Source: Faecalicatena fissicatena (GTDB lineage Bacteria > Bacillota > Clostridia > Lachnospirales > Lachnospiraceae). Taken from it: DNA of 14,740 nt. Every line of letters starts with the position of its first letter. Position 1 is the first letter of the stretch. A program made the position numbers and the translations under genes. Below are positions 6,481 through 13,760 of the stretch, one piece after another. Location of the stretch: contig LDAQ01000049.1 of NCBI GenBank assembly GCA_001028025.1, forward strand, positions 1-14,740, given 5' to 3'. The notes below the pieces were generated by a model. It had not been told where the DNA came from and did no database searches. It saw only the letters and a list, made by a program, of their open reading frames with translations.

Positions 6481-8006
6481 GAATTGTAATTGTGGAAGAT
6501 GAAGCGCCGATCAGAGAAGGTCTTGCAAAGATATTACATAAAATCAATCCGGACTATGAACTGGCCGGTAAGGCCGAAGATGGAAAAGCAGGGTATGAGC
6601 TGATCCGGAGAATGGAGCCGGATCTGGTTATACTGGATATACAGATGCCAAAAATGGACGGACTTACGATGCTCAGAAAGCTCCGTGAGGAGCAAAATGG
6701 CTGCAAGGTGCTGATTCTGTCCGCCTATTCAGATTTTAATTATGCCAAACAGGCTATCGAGCTTAATATAGAAAATTATCTGCTGAAGCCAATCAAGATA
6801 CCTGAGCTGAAGAGGGCGCTGCGGCAGATAGAGGAGACGCTGAATAAAGAGAAAAGCCAGGATAAAGTATTTACTGCTTCCAGTATTTTTATTGGCTGTC
6901 TGAACGGACAGCTGACTCCGGACAGGCAGTTTCATAATATGACAAGGGAAAAATACGGATTCTCCGTGGAGGACCCCGCAGAGGTCTTCGTTCTATGGCT
7001 GGGAGACGGGTATGAAGAGCAGAAAAAGGCGGCAAAAGATATGCTGGAGAATGTGGGGGCACATACGGTAAAGTTTGATTCATCCGTAATAGAGGCCGAT
7101 GGCTGGCAGATGCTGTTGATGATTCTCTACCGGCTTCCCGCGGAATGCAGTTTATATGAGTATTTCCAGAATTCGGTGGTGCCCATGTTATGCAGTAATC
7201 TGAAGAGTCCTGTGGTCTGTATCTGGAAAAGTCTGAATCGTATCCTGGATCTGCCGGAAGCTGTCGGCGAGATGCAGAAAGAAAAGGAGTGGAATCTTCT
7301 TTTAAATAAGGGAACCCTGCTCAGAAAAGAAGAGATCGAAAAAATAAAAGTTGTCCCGCTGAAGCATCCCGCAGAGCTGGAAGACAAGGCCTGCCAGGCG
7401 ATGAAGCGGGGCGATTGGGAAACATTAAAGGAGTGTTACCGTAATCTGTTCCGATATTATCCGGAGGCTCCGCATTTGCCCGAAGAAATAAAAAAGTCCC
7501 TGATACGTTTTAACTGGGCCGTAGCAAATTCGCGAGGCAATATTCAGGAACTGGATGCGGAACTGCAGATACAGGGGATACTGGGGGAAGTATCTGAGGC
7601 AGTAAGCTGGGATCAGATAAAACGCAGCCTGGAAAAATTCTTTGCACTGCTTGATCTGGGCTTCCACGAGGAAGAAGAAATCCCGGTCAGTGTCCTCGTA
7701 CAGAAGGCCCAGCAGATGATCAGGAAATACTACGATCAGGGCATTACTCTGGAGGAAGTAGCCAATAAGCTGTTTGTATCCGAGGAATATCTGAGCGCAC
7801 AGTTCAAAAAAGAGACCGGCACCACATTTTCCGAGACAATCCGGAAACTGCGGATCGAGAAAGTAACGCAGCTTCTGACGGATACACACCTGAAGCTGAA
7901 TCAGATCGCAGAACTGGCCGGATATTCCGATCCCAAGTATATGAGCAAGGTATTCAAAGAGGAAGTAGGCATGCTTCCAAATGAGTTTCGTAAGTCAGTC
8001 CATTAA
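6477..8006 (+). CDS. YesN-family response regulator with AraC-type DNA-binding domain
   Basis: Response regulator partner of the YesM-like kinase, 509 residues. The receiver domain (about 1-120) has the acidic cluster Glu7-Asp8, phosphoacceptor Asp54 in VILDIQMPKMDG, Ser82 in ILSAYSDF and Lys104 in LLKPIK. A long middle region (about 125-400) has no recognised motif, as is usual for YesN proteins. The C-terminal about 100 residues form an AraC double helix-turn-helix: ITLEEVANKLFVSEEYLSAQFKKETG, then LNQIAELAGYSDPKYMSKVFKEEVG. GTG 6477 overlaps the kinase stop and has AGGAGG six to seven bases upstream. Its targets probably include its own operon or sugar-uptake genes elsewhere; none is visible here. 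Confidence 0.92.
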   Translation: MRIVIVEDEAPIREGLAKILHKINPDYELAGKAEDGKAGYELIRRMEPDLVILDIQMPKMDGLTMLRKLREEQNGCKVLILSAYSDFNYAKQAIELNIENYLLKPIKIPELKRALRQIEETLNKEKSQDKVFTASSIFIGCLNGQLTPDRQFHNMTREKYGFSVEDPAEVFVLWLGDGYEEQKKAAKDMLENVGAHTVKFDSSVIEADGWQMLLMILYRLPAECSLYEYFQNSVVPMLCSNLKSPVVCIWKSLNRILDLPEAVGEMQKEKEWNLLLNKGTLLRKEEIEKIKVVPLKHPAELEDKACQAMKRGDWETLKECYRNLFRYYPEAPHLPEEIKKSLIRFNWAVANSRGNIQELDAELQIQGILGEVSEAVSWDQIKRSLEKFFALLDLGFHEEEEIPVSVLVQKAQQMIRKYYDQGITLEEVANKLFVSEEYLSAQFKKETGTTFSETIRKLRIEKVTQLLTDTHLKLNQIAELAGYSDPKYMSKVFKEEVGMLPNEFRKSVH

Positions 8007-8036
8007 ATATTTCTACCTTTTTCAGAAATTTCGTCC

Positions 8037-8064
8037 TTGTATATGGAAAAAATTGTGCTATGAT
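8037..8064 (+). promoter_or_regulatory. Promoter of the HPr-like gene
   Basis: TTGTAT (8037-8042) and TATGAT (8059-8064) are separated by 16 bases, and TGC directly before the -10 gives an extended -10. It sits 30 bases after yesN ends and about 67 bases before the HPr-like start, so that gene can be expressed apart from the two-component operon. Confidence 0.55.
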
Positions 8065-8130
8065 GTCGATAACATGAAAGCAGAAGCTAATGAAAGATAT
8101 AATAGATAATCTGAAAAAGGAGAGAAAACA

Positions 8131-8361
8131 ATGAGTGAAATGATGATAAAATTTCAGAATCCTGAAGAAGTGCTTGATTTCGTAAACAAGGTTGCAAAGT
8201 ATCCTTTTAATATGGATATGAAGAGAGGCAGATTTGTTGTAGATGCCAAGTCTATCCTTGGAATTATGAATCTTGGCTTCAATAATCCGATTGAACTGAA
8301 GATCTATGATGAGGACTGCGAAGAACTGAAACAGGAGATCTCCAAGTACGCAGCGGCATAA
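8131..8361 (+). CDS. HPr-fold protein lacking the catalytic histidine (Crh-like)
   Basis: A 76-residue HPr-domain protein. The second half matches HPr well: VVDAKSILGIMNLG carries Ser41 at the place of the regulatory Ser46 of HPr, followed by IELKIYDEDCEELKQEI. Where HPr has its phosphocarrier GIHARPA loop, this protein has NPEEVLDFVNK with no His at all. It therefore should not pass phosphate from enzyme I to sugar permeases. Bacillus Crh is the known precedent: an HPr homologue with Gln at that site, phosphorylated only on Ser46 by HPr kinase, serving as a CcpA co-regulator. A similar regulatory role is inferred, not shown. AAAGGAGAG precedes the ATG at good spacing, and a strong terminator follows. 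Confidence 0.8.
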   Translation: MSEMMIKFQNPEEVLDFVNKVAKYPFNMDMKRGRFVVDAKSILGIMNLGFNNPIELKIYDEDCEELKQEISKYAAA

Positions 8362-8439
8362 TACCCGGCAGCGCGGAGGCTTAATAAAACTGCGGAATAA
8401 GGACGATATTAATCAAACAGAGTGTATTACTTGCATCTT

Positions 8440-8484
8440 AAAACTTCTCGGCGTATAATGATACGCGCTGAGAAGTTTTTGTTT
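8440..8484 (+). terminator. Rho-independent terminator after the HPr-like gene
   Basis: AAAACTTCTC (8440-8449) pairs with GAGAAGTTTT (8470-8479), with inner GCGTAT/ATACGC pairing around an AATG loop, followed by a T-rich run. The A-rich upstream arm could let it work in both directions. Confidence 0.85.
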
Positions 8485-8594
8485 TGGGCAGGTAAAGGAA
8501 TTGTAAAATGCAGCACGACAGTAAAAGCTGTCTGCAAAAAAACAGCAAAGTGTAACAAGGTTATCGGGGATGAAAGAGCAGTGGGAATGAGAGT

Positions 8595-9950
8595 ATGAAA
8601 AACAAAAAAGACAGAAGTGCCTGTCTATTTGACAATAAGGCACTGAGAGCATTGATTATTCCGCTGATTATCGAGCAGCTTCTTGCAGTACTGGTCGGTA
8701 TGGCGGATTCTATTATGATAGCGAGCGTTGGAGAGGCGGCAGTATCTGGTGTGTCACTGGTTGACAACATTATGGTACTGTTTATTAATGCCTTCGCCGC
8801 CCTGGCTACCGGCGGCGCGGTTATATCCGGGCAGTATCTTGGGCAGAAGAATGACAAATCCGCTTGCGAAGCCTCCAACCAGATTGTATGGTTTATTACA
8901 ATCGTGGCGGTGGGCATTATGGCCATTATTTACTGCGGAAAATGGTTTATCCTGCATGTGGTGTTCGGAGCAATCGACGCGGACGTTATGGCACATGCGA
9001 ATACATATCTGCTGATCGTATCAGCATCGATTCCATTTATGGCATTATACAATGCCGGGGCCGCCACATTCCGGGCCATGGGAAATTCAAAGGTATCCAT
9101 GCAGGTTTCCATCATTATGAATATTATCAATATCGGCGGAAATGCGATTCTGATATACGGTTTTCACCGCGGAACAGAAGGCGTTGCAATCCCTACGCTT
9201 GTATCCAGGATCGTGGCAGCAGTTCTGATCACCGTGCTGCTGGCCGATCAAAAACGCCAGCTGCATATCAGCCGGAGCCTGCGCTACCGGCCGGACTGGC
9301 GGATGATACGCAGGATGATGTCGATCGGTGTGCCCAACGGTCTGGAAAACAGTATGTTCCAGCTGGGAAAAATACTGGTGCTGAGCCTGGTGTCTACATT
9401 TGGTACCTATGCAATCGCGGCAAATGCGGTAAGCAACGCGGTGGCCCTGTTCCAGATACTTCCGGGAATGGCGCTGAATCTGGCGATCACTTCCGTTATC
9501 GCCCGGTGTGTAGGAGCCGGAGATTACGAGCAGGCACACTATTATACTAAGAAGCTTGTAGGAATTGTGTATGCGCTTATCTGGGTCATGAATGCAGTGA
9601 TTTTCCTGCTGCTGCCGCTGATATTAAGGGCTTACCATCTGTCGGACCTGACGGCGGAGACAACAAAACAGATCCTGTATTTCCACAGCATCAGCTGTAT
9701 GATTATCTGGCCAATGGCATTTTCAGTGCCGTCAACATTGCGGGCCGCCGGAGATGCAAAGGTTACGATGATTATATCCATTGCTTCTATGTGGATCTTT
9801 AGAATTGTTTTCAGTTATATTCTCGGAAGATACATGGGACTTGGTGTGTTCGGTATCTGGGTGGCTATGGTAATTGACTGGTGCTTCCGTGCCGTCTTCA
9901 TGATGATCAGGTATCATGGTGGAAAATGGAAACTTATGCGGAGTATATAA
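8595..9950 (+). CDS. MATE-family multidrug/cation antiporter
   Basis: Predicted inner-membrane efflux pump of the MATE superfamily, 451 residues, full length, with about twelve hydrophobic segments in two related halves. Typical pieces are ALIIPLIIEQLLAVLVGMAD near the start, MIASVGEAAVSGVSLVDNI, the GQYLGQKN loop, GAATFRAMGNSKVSM at the end of the first half, and VPSTLRAAGDAKVTM as its counterpart in the second half. Such pumps exchange Na+ or H+ for cationic drugs or metabolites; the substrate cannot be read here. The Shine-Dalgarno site is weak (purine-rich GGGAATGAGAG before the ATG). No convincing promoter was seen between the preceding terminator and the start, although a small GACAG/CTGTC hairpin lies at 8517-8532. 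No regulator gene adjoins it. Confidence 0.88.
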   Translation: MKNKKDRSACLFDNKALRALIIPLIIEQLLAVLVGMADSIMIASVGEAAVSGVSLVDNIMVLFINAFAALATGGAVISGQYLGQKNDKSACEASNQIVWFITIVAVGIMAIIYCGKWFILHVVFGAIDADVMAHANTYLLIVSASIPFMALYNAGAATFRAMGNSKVSMQVSIIMNIINIGGNAILIYGFHRGTEGVAIPTLVSRIVAAVLITVLLADQKRQLHISRSLRYRPDWRMIRRMMSIGVPNGLENSMFQLGKILVLSLVSTFGTYAIAANAVSNAVALFQILPGMALNLAITSVIARCVGAGDYEQAHYYTKKLVGIVYALIWVMNAVIFLLLPLILRAYHLSDLTAETTKQILYFHSISCMIIWPMAFSVPSTLRAAGDAKVTMIISIASMWIFRIVFSYILGRYMGLGVFGIWVAMVIDWCFRAVFMMIRYHGGKWKLMRSI

Positions 9951-10147
9951 GCAGGAAAAAAGAGGGAAAATAACAGTTCAAACATAATATGCCGGCTGGA
10001 TTTGGCTGGAAATGAGATCTGGAATCAGGCTATGGATGCCCTGAAACCATTATTTTATTGGTTGCAATATCCAGCAGCGTAATGTACGGCACGACCTGAA
10101 AAGTAACAGGAAACAGGCATATTAACTGATTTTTTGATAAGAGAGTC
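9951..10147. other. Intergenic stretch between MATE gene and guaA promoter
   Basis: About 200 bases with no supported gene. One + frame stays open after the MATE stop for about 45 codons (to TAA near 10080) but has no start codon with a ribosome site and no recognisable product. No riboswitch consensus for purines was found. There is no clear terminator for the MATE gene. Confidence 0.4.
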
Positions 10148-10176
10148 TTGTAAATCATAAAACGCTACCTTATAAT
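10148..10176 (+). promoter_or_regulatory. SigA-type promoter of guaA
   Basis: TTGTAA (10148-10153) and a perfect TATAAT (10171-10176) are separated by exactly 17 bases. It lies about 55 bases upstream of the guaA start, leaving a leader of roughly 48 bases, too short for a purine riboswitch. Confidence 0.75.
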
Positions 10177-10230
10177 AGGAAAGTAAATCTAAAACAGGTT
10201 TAGAGATTGGATGTTAACAGGAGGATAAAT

Positions 10231-11778
10231 TTGAAAAACGAATTAGTGATTGTCCTGGATTTCGGAGGGCAGTATAATCAGTTAGTCGCAAGGCGTGTCA
10301 GAGAATGCAACGTGTATTGTGAAATCTATTCTTATAGAACAGATATAGAGAAAATCAAAGAAATGAACCCTAAGGGAATTATTTTGACAGGGGGCCCGAA
10401 CAGCTGTTATGAGGAGGACTCTCCGACTTATACAAAAGAGCTTTTCGAGCTGGGGATTCCGGTTCTTGGCCTGTGCTATGGGGCACAGCTTATGATGCAT
10501 GTGCTGGGCGGAAGAGTAGAACATGCAGACGTGCGCGAGTATGGTAAGACGGAAGTGAAGATTGATAAACCGGGTTCTAAAGTATTTGCCGGGGTATCGA
10601 CACCGACGATCTGCTGGATGAGCCACTTTGATTATATTTCCCAGGCGGCACCGGGATTTGAGGTTACTGCTCATACGGCGGACTGCCCGACGGCTGCAGC
10701 GGAGAGGGAAGAGGACGGACTTTATGCGATTCAGTTCCATCCGGAAGTGCTGCATACGGTGGAAGGCACAAAGATGATCAACAACTTTGTGAAAAATGTC
10801 TGCGGCTGTGCCGGTGACTGGAAAATGGATGCATTTGTAGAAGAGACGATAAAATCAATCAGGGAAAAAGTAGGAACAGGCAAAGTACTCTGTGCGCTTT
10901 CCGGCGGTGTGGATTCTTCTGTGGCAGCAGTCATGCTGTCAGAAGCTATTGGATCGCAGCTTACCTGTGTTTTCGTGGATCATGGCCTTTTAAGGAAGGA
11001 TGAAGGGGACGAGGTGGAAGCAGTCTTTGGACCCGACGGGCATTATGATTTGAACTTTATCCGGGTCAATGCGCAGGAGAGATTTTACAGTAAACTTGCA
11101 GGAACAGTTGAGCCGGAAGAAAAACGGAAGATTATCGGCGAAGAGTTTATCCGTGTATTTGAGGAAGAGGCTCAGAAGATTGGGGCAGTCGATTTCCTCG
11201 TACAGGGAACCATATATCCGGATGTGGTAGAGAGTGGTCTGGGCGGTGAATCGGCGGTGATAAAGTCTCACCACAATGTAGGCGGGTTACCGGATTATGT
11301 TGATTTTAAAGAGATAATAGAGCCTCTGAGAGACTTGTTTAAGGATGAAGTGCGTAAAGCCGGGCTGGAACTTGGAATTCCGGAGAGACTTGTATTTCGG
11401 CAGCCATTCCCGGGACCGGGGCTGGGGATCAGGATAATCGGAGAGATCACGGCTGAGAAGGTGAAGATCGTACAGGATGCGGATGCGATTTACCGCGAAG
11501 AGATGGATGCGGCCGGGATGAATAAGATTGTTGGCCAGTATTTTGCTGCATTGACGAATATGCGGTCTGTTGGGGTGATGGGGGATGAGAGAACCTATGA
11601 CTATGCGGTGGCACTGCGGGCGGTGAATACGATCGACTTTATGACGGCGGAGTCGGCGGAAGTGCCTTGGGAGGTGCTGCATCGGGTGACAAGCAGGATT
11701 GTGAATGAGGTGGATCATGTTAATAGGGTCTTCTATGATCTGACGGGGAAACCGCCGGGGACGATAGAATTTGAGTGA
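10231..11778 (+). CDS. guaA: GMP synthase (glutamine-hydrolysing)
   Basis: Makes GMP from XMP with ATP and glutamine ammonia, the last step of guanine nucleotide synthesis, in the cytosol. The 515-residue product has a class I glutamine amidotransferase domain with the nucleophile Cys82 in GLCYGAQ and the His170/Glu172 pair in QFHPEV. It is followed by the ATP pyrophosphatase domain with the P-loop SGGVDSS (about 224-230), FVDHGLLRKDE, LVQGTIYPDVVESG and PFPGPGLGIRIIGE, and the C-terminal dimerisation domain ending KPPGTIEFE. TTG 10231 is the likely start because AGGAGG (10219-10224) lies six bases upstream and the protein then begins at the family position; the in-frame ATG at 10207 is upstream of that ribosome site. 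The gene is intact, and it marks the boundary to AT-rich sequence. Confidence 0.96.
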   Translation: MKNELVIVLDFGGQYNQLVARRVRECNVYCEIYSYRTDIEKIKEMNPKGIILTGGPNSCYEEDSPTYTKELFELGIPVLGLCYGAQLMMHVLGGRVEHADVREYGKTEVKIDKPGSKVFAGVSTPTICWMSHFDYISQAAPGFEVTAHTADCPTAAAEREEDGLYAIQFHPEVLHTVEGTKMINNFVKNVCGCAGDWKMDAFVEETIKSIREKVGTGKVLCALSGGVDSSVAAVMLSEAIGSQLTCVFVDHGLLRKDEGDEVEAVFGPDGHYDLNFIRVNAQERFYSKLAGTVEPEEKRKIIGEEFIRVFEEEAQKIGAVDFLVQGTIYPDVVESGLGGESAVIKSHHNVGGLPDYVDFKEIIEPLRDLFKDEVRKAGLELGIPERLVFRQPFPGPGLGIRIIGEITAEKVKIVQDADAIYREEMDAAGMNKIVGQYFAALTNMRSVGVMGDERTYDYAVALRAVNTIDFMTAESAEVPWEVLHRVTSRIVNEVDHVNRVFYDLTGKPPGTIEFE

Positions 11779-11804
11779 TACAAGTGTATATAATTTATTT
11801 TATA

Positions 11805-11844
11805 TGGCAGGTAGTCTAAGGATTGCCTGTCATTTGCTATTTTA
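11805..11844 (+). terminator. Probable weak terminator after guaA
   Basis: TGGCAGG (11805-11811) pairs with CCTGTCA (11826-11832), allowing one G-U pair. The run after it (TTTGCTATTTTA) is T-rich but interrupted. It is the only hairpin between guaA and the AT-rich block. Confidence 0.45.
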
Positions 11845-11907
11845 TCACAAATTACATTTTAAAATTTAAAATTATTGTTGCCAAGGAAAAGGTTTTAGAA
11901 AAAGTGT

Positions 11908-12483
11908 GTGCTAATTTTAAGATGTGGAAAAACAATATTGAGACATACAGAGGACTTTAAGGAGAGTGTAGAAAAATTTATAATGGATAAAAAGAAAGAT
12001 GTAGCAACAGAAGTAATACAAGATATGTTTACTTTGTATTTATGTTTTCAAACACAGAGTAAGGTAAAAAATATTTTCATACAAGAATTGTATGGATATG
12101 TGGAAGTGTATTTTTATTCTGTATTTTTACATGAATTAATAAAGGCGGATTTAATAGAACGTGCAGCAGTTAGTAAAGATGTTAAAAAATTACTTGAAGA
12201 GTTTCGTTTGAGATTTCTAAAGAAAAATGCTTTAATAGGTGGGAGTCATACGCAAAAGATAAGAGAGGAGATGGGGATTGATTTTGAACATTATATGTAT
12301 GATTTAGTTCTTACAACTGAAAAGGCAGATGAAAAAAAATTATATGCTATAAATTTTGGTTTCTGGGATTTGGCAAACATGGACAAAGTCAAAGTAGATA
12401 CATTTAATTCATTGGCACAGATTCCTGAAAAGCTAATAGAAGAAAGTTTTCAGAGCCTTCAAGAAAAAGAATTGGGGGATTGA
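11908..12483 (+). CDS. Unrecognised AT-rich ORF, probable N-terminal part of a split HEPN-like protein
   Basis: A 191-codon frame with a GTG start at 11908, no recognisable family and no good Shine-Dalgarno site. Other in-frame starts are TTG 11938 and ATG 11983, the latter 18 bases from AAGGAG, which is too far. The product is soluble, helix-rich and charged, without signal or membrane segments. Its last codons (KELGD then TGA) lie at a G5 run. The +1 frame is open across this point and continues into the next ORF, so removing a single G would fuse the two into a protein of about 330 residues. Base composition is clearly more AT-rich than guaA and the genes before it, suggesting transfer. 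The N-terminus may also be eroded, because an in-frame stop lies just upstream at 11896. Confidence 0.5.
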   Translation: MLILRCGKTILRHTEDFKESVEKFIMDKKKDVATEVIQDMFTLYLCFQTQSKVKNIFIQELYGYVEVYFYSVFLHELIKADLIERAAVSKDVKKLLEEFRLRFLKKNALIGGSHTQKIREEMGIDFEHYMYDLVLTTEKADEKKLYAINFGFWDLANMDKVKVDTFNSLAQIPEKLIEESFQSLQEKELGD

Positions 12484-12547
12484 TAATTTTATTCCTAACT
12501 TTAGAATTGAAACAAAGGACTTTTGTATAAATATATCGCATTCATTG

Positions 12548-12904
12548 ATGAAACTTAAAGCAATGTTAATTGAACAATTCGGAAGTAACATTAAAAATTT
12601 GGACACTCCAATGGTTGAAGAAATTAAAAGAGAAATAGAGGATAGTATTAATGAAAAAGCTGCATTTAAAGTAAATAGAAAGTTGCGTAACAATATTCAC
12701 TATACAAAAATAGATATTATTTCAGAGTTAGAATGGGAAATGGTTAATAAATTCCAAAATGAATATTTTGATATAGTGTTAAGGACATTTAATAAATATT
12801 TGCATTTTAAGTTCGGAAAGAAATATCGCATTATTAGATGGATTGCAGATCATACGGATTCAAAAATGCGTGAGCTCAAGAAAAAGGAAAAAAGTGAAAG
12901 GTGA
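12548..12904 (+). CDS. Probable C-terminal part of the split protein, with HEPN-like R-x6-H motif
   Basis: A 118-codon frame if counted from ATG 12548, but there is no ribosome site before it, and the frame is already open upstream back beyond the end of the preceding ORF. This strongly suggests it is the displaced C-terminus of that protein. It is helical and basic. The segment RKLRNNIHYTK (about residues 44-54) has the R-x(4-6)-H spacing and an LRNNIHY-type sequence like HEPN RNase domains (Cthe_2314-like or similar). HEPN proteins are often RNases in toxin-antitoxin, abortive-infection or CRISPR contexts. The HEPN assignment rests on one short motif and needs a profile search. Confidence 0.45.
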   Translation: MKLKAMLIEQFGSNIKNLDTPMVEEIKREIEDSINEKAAFKVNRKLRNNIHYTKIDIISELEWEMVNKFQNEYFDIVLRTFNKYLHFKFGKKYRIIRWIADHTDSKMRELKKKEKSER

Positions 12905-12961
12905 TAATTGGGGACATAATGTGTTGCAGGGATAAGATTATAAAAAATTAGTTGCAAAAAA

Positions 12962-12978
12962 TCGCACCAGTGGTGCGA
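12962..12978. repeat. Perfect 8-bp inverted repeat
   Basis: TCGCACCA (12962-12969) and TGGTGCGA (12971-12978) are exact reverse complements around a single G. It is a GC-rich dyad in an otherwise very AT-rich gap. No T run follows, so it is not a classical terminator; it could be a protein-binding dyad, a recombination remnant or a short hairpin. Confidence 0.5.
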
Positions 12979-13071
12979 GAAATAAAATCCTTTAAAAGAA
13001 ATAGGAAAACAGCACAAGATATAGTACAATGATAAAAATATTCATTTTATGTTCAATTAAACAAAAACATG

Positions 13072-13112
13072 GATGCTGTAAAATCTTAAGTTGAATTTTA
13101 CAGCATCTTTTT
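13072..13112 (+). terminator. Strong rho-independent terminator upstream of the toxin-antitoxin pair
   Basis: GATGCTGTAAAAT (13072-13084) and ATTTTACAGCATC (13095-13107) form a perfect 13-bp stem with a ten-base loop, followed by five Ts. It would end transcripts from the HEPN-like gene upstream. The promoter of the antitoxin gene overlaps its loop and downstream arm. Confidence 0.8.
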
Positions 13113-13119
13113 GTATAAT
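13091..13119 (+). promoter_or_regulatory. Promoter of the toxin-antitoxin operon
   Basis: TTGAAT (13091-13096) and a perfect TATAAT (13114-13119) have a 17-base spacer. The -35 box begins in the loop of the upstream terminator hairpin, and most of the spacer is its downstream arm and T tract. The leader is about 40 bases. The long palindrome overlapping the promoter could also serve as the operator for the antitoxin; this is inference. Confidence 0.7.
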
Positions 13120-13165
13120 AAAGATGTAAGCAGAAATAATATGTGTCAGAGAAGGAGATGATGAT

Positions 13166-13414
13166 ATGTCCAGTATTTTACCAGTATCTGATTTAAGAAA
13201 CTATAATGAAGTGCTTAAAAATTGTCAGGTAGGAGAGCCGGTTTTCTTAACGAAAAATGGTAGAGGAAAATTTGTAGTCCTTGATATAGAGGATTATGAA
13301 AAAGACAGAGCAGAGAAAAAGTTGTTAGCTAAATTGCAGGAAGCAGAAGAATCTGTTACAGATGGAAAAGGTTGGATGAGCCTTGATGAACTGAAGTCTG
13401 CAATGGAGGAATAA
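13166..13414 (+). CDS. Type II antitoxin, Phd/YefM family
   Basis: Predicted labile antitoxin that binds and neutralises the toxin encoded just downstream and, in this family, represses its own promoter as a toxin-antitoxin complex. The 82-residue product begins with the Phd/YefM pattern ILPVSDLRNYNEVLKNCQVGEPVFLTKNGRGKFVVLDIEDYEK (described here in pieces: SDLRNYNEVL, then EPVFLTKNGRGKFVVLD), the fold that binds DNA. The charged C-terminal part (about residues 50-82) is the expected toxin-binding tail. AAGGAG lies seven to eight bases before ATG 13166. Three bases separate its stop from the first possible toxin start, so the two genes are coupled. Confidence 0.88.
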   Translation: MSSILPVSDLRNYNEVLKNCQVGEPVFLTKNGRGKFVVLDIEDYEKDRAEKKLLAKLQEAEESVTDGKGWMSLDELKSAMEE

Positions 13415-13420
13415 CGATTG

Positions 13421-13717
13421 ATGAAACTAAGGATTAATCCTCTTGTAGCGGCTGATTTGAAAGCAATTCGGGATTATATCGCAGAGGACAATGCGGAAGC
13501 AGCAAGAAAGACAGTAGACGAAATTTACAAAAGCTTTGAAAATCTACAGCAATTCCCGACAATGGGAGCAGATTTGTCAAAGCGAGTAAGCTTCAAAACG
13601 AATTATAAGTATCTGATACATGGAAACTATATCACACTTTATCTTATCAAAAAAGATTGTATTGAGATATATCGTGTGATTGACAGATACCAAGATATTA
13701 CAAGTATTTTGTTCTGA
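13421..13717 (+). CDS. Type II toxin, RelE/ParE family
   Basis: Predicted toxin of the RelE/ParE fold, 98 residues from ATG 13421; TTG 13418 is an alternative and is closer (eight bases) to the GGAGG at 13405-13409. The family hallmarks are INPLVAADLKAIRDYIAEDN at the start, the middle QQFPTMGADLSKR segment, and the C-terminal strands NYKYLIHGNYITLYLIKKD and EIYRVIDRYQDI. The last ends in the usual VIDRYQD-type motif. RelE members cut mRNA on the ribosome and ParE members poison gyrase; the sequence alone does not settle which. It overlaps the end of the antitoxin's ribosome-site region, so translation is coupled. The gene looks intact. Confidence 0.88.
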   Translation: MKLRINPLVAADLKAIRDYIAEDNAEAARKTVDEIYKSFENLQQFPTMGADLSKRVSFKTNYKYLIHGNYITLYLIKKDCIEIYRVIDRYQDITSILF

Positions 13718-13725
13718 TAAAAGAA

Positions 13726-13754
13726 TTGAATTGTTGAAGTGGTTTGTGTATAAT
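13726..13754 (+). promoter_or_regulatory. Promoter downstream of the toxin gene
   Basis: TTGAAT (13726-13731) and TATAAT (13749-13754) with a 17-base spacer, the same arrangement as the toxin-antitoxin promoter. It begins nine bases after the toxin stop and faces a stretch with no substantial + strand ORF. Confidence 0.6.
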
Positions 13755-13760
13755 AGCAGA

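Noticed and set aside
8864..9550. 228-codon + strand frame inside the MATE gene
   Set aside because: It is a shifted reading of the MATE coding sequence, with no ribosome site and low-complexity basic/aromatic composition.
9951..10083. Frame that stays open after the MATE stop codon
   Set aside because: There is no start codon with a ribosome site, no recognisable product, and the MATE protein is already full length.
9951..10230. Guanine riboswitch ahead of guaA
   Set aside because: No purine-riboswitch core motifs were found, and the promoter leaves a leader of only about 48 bases.
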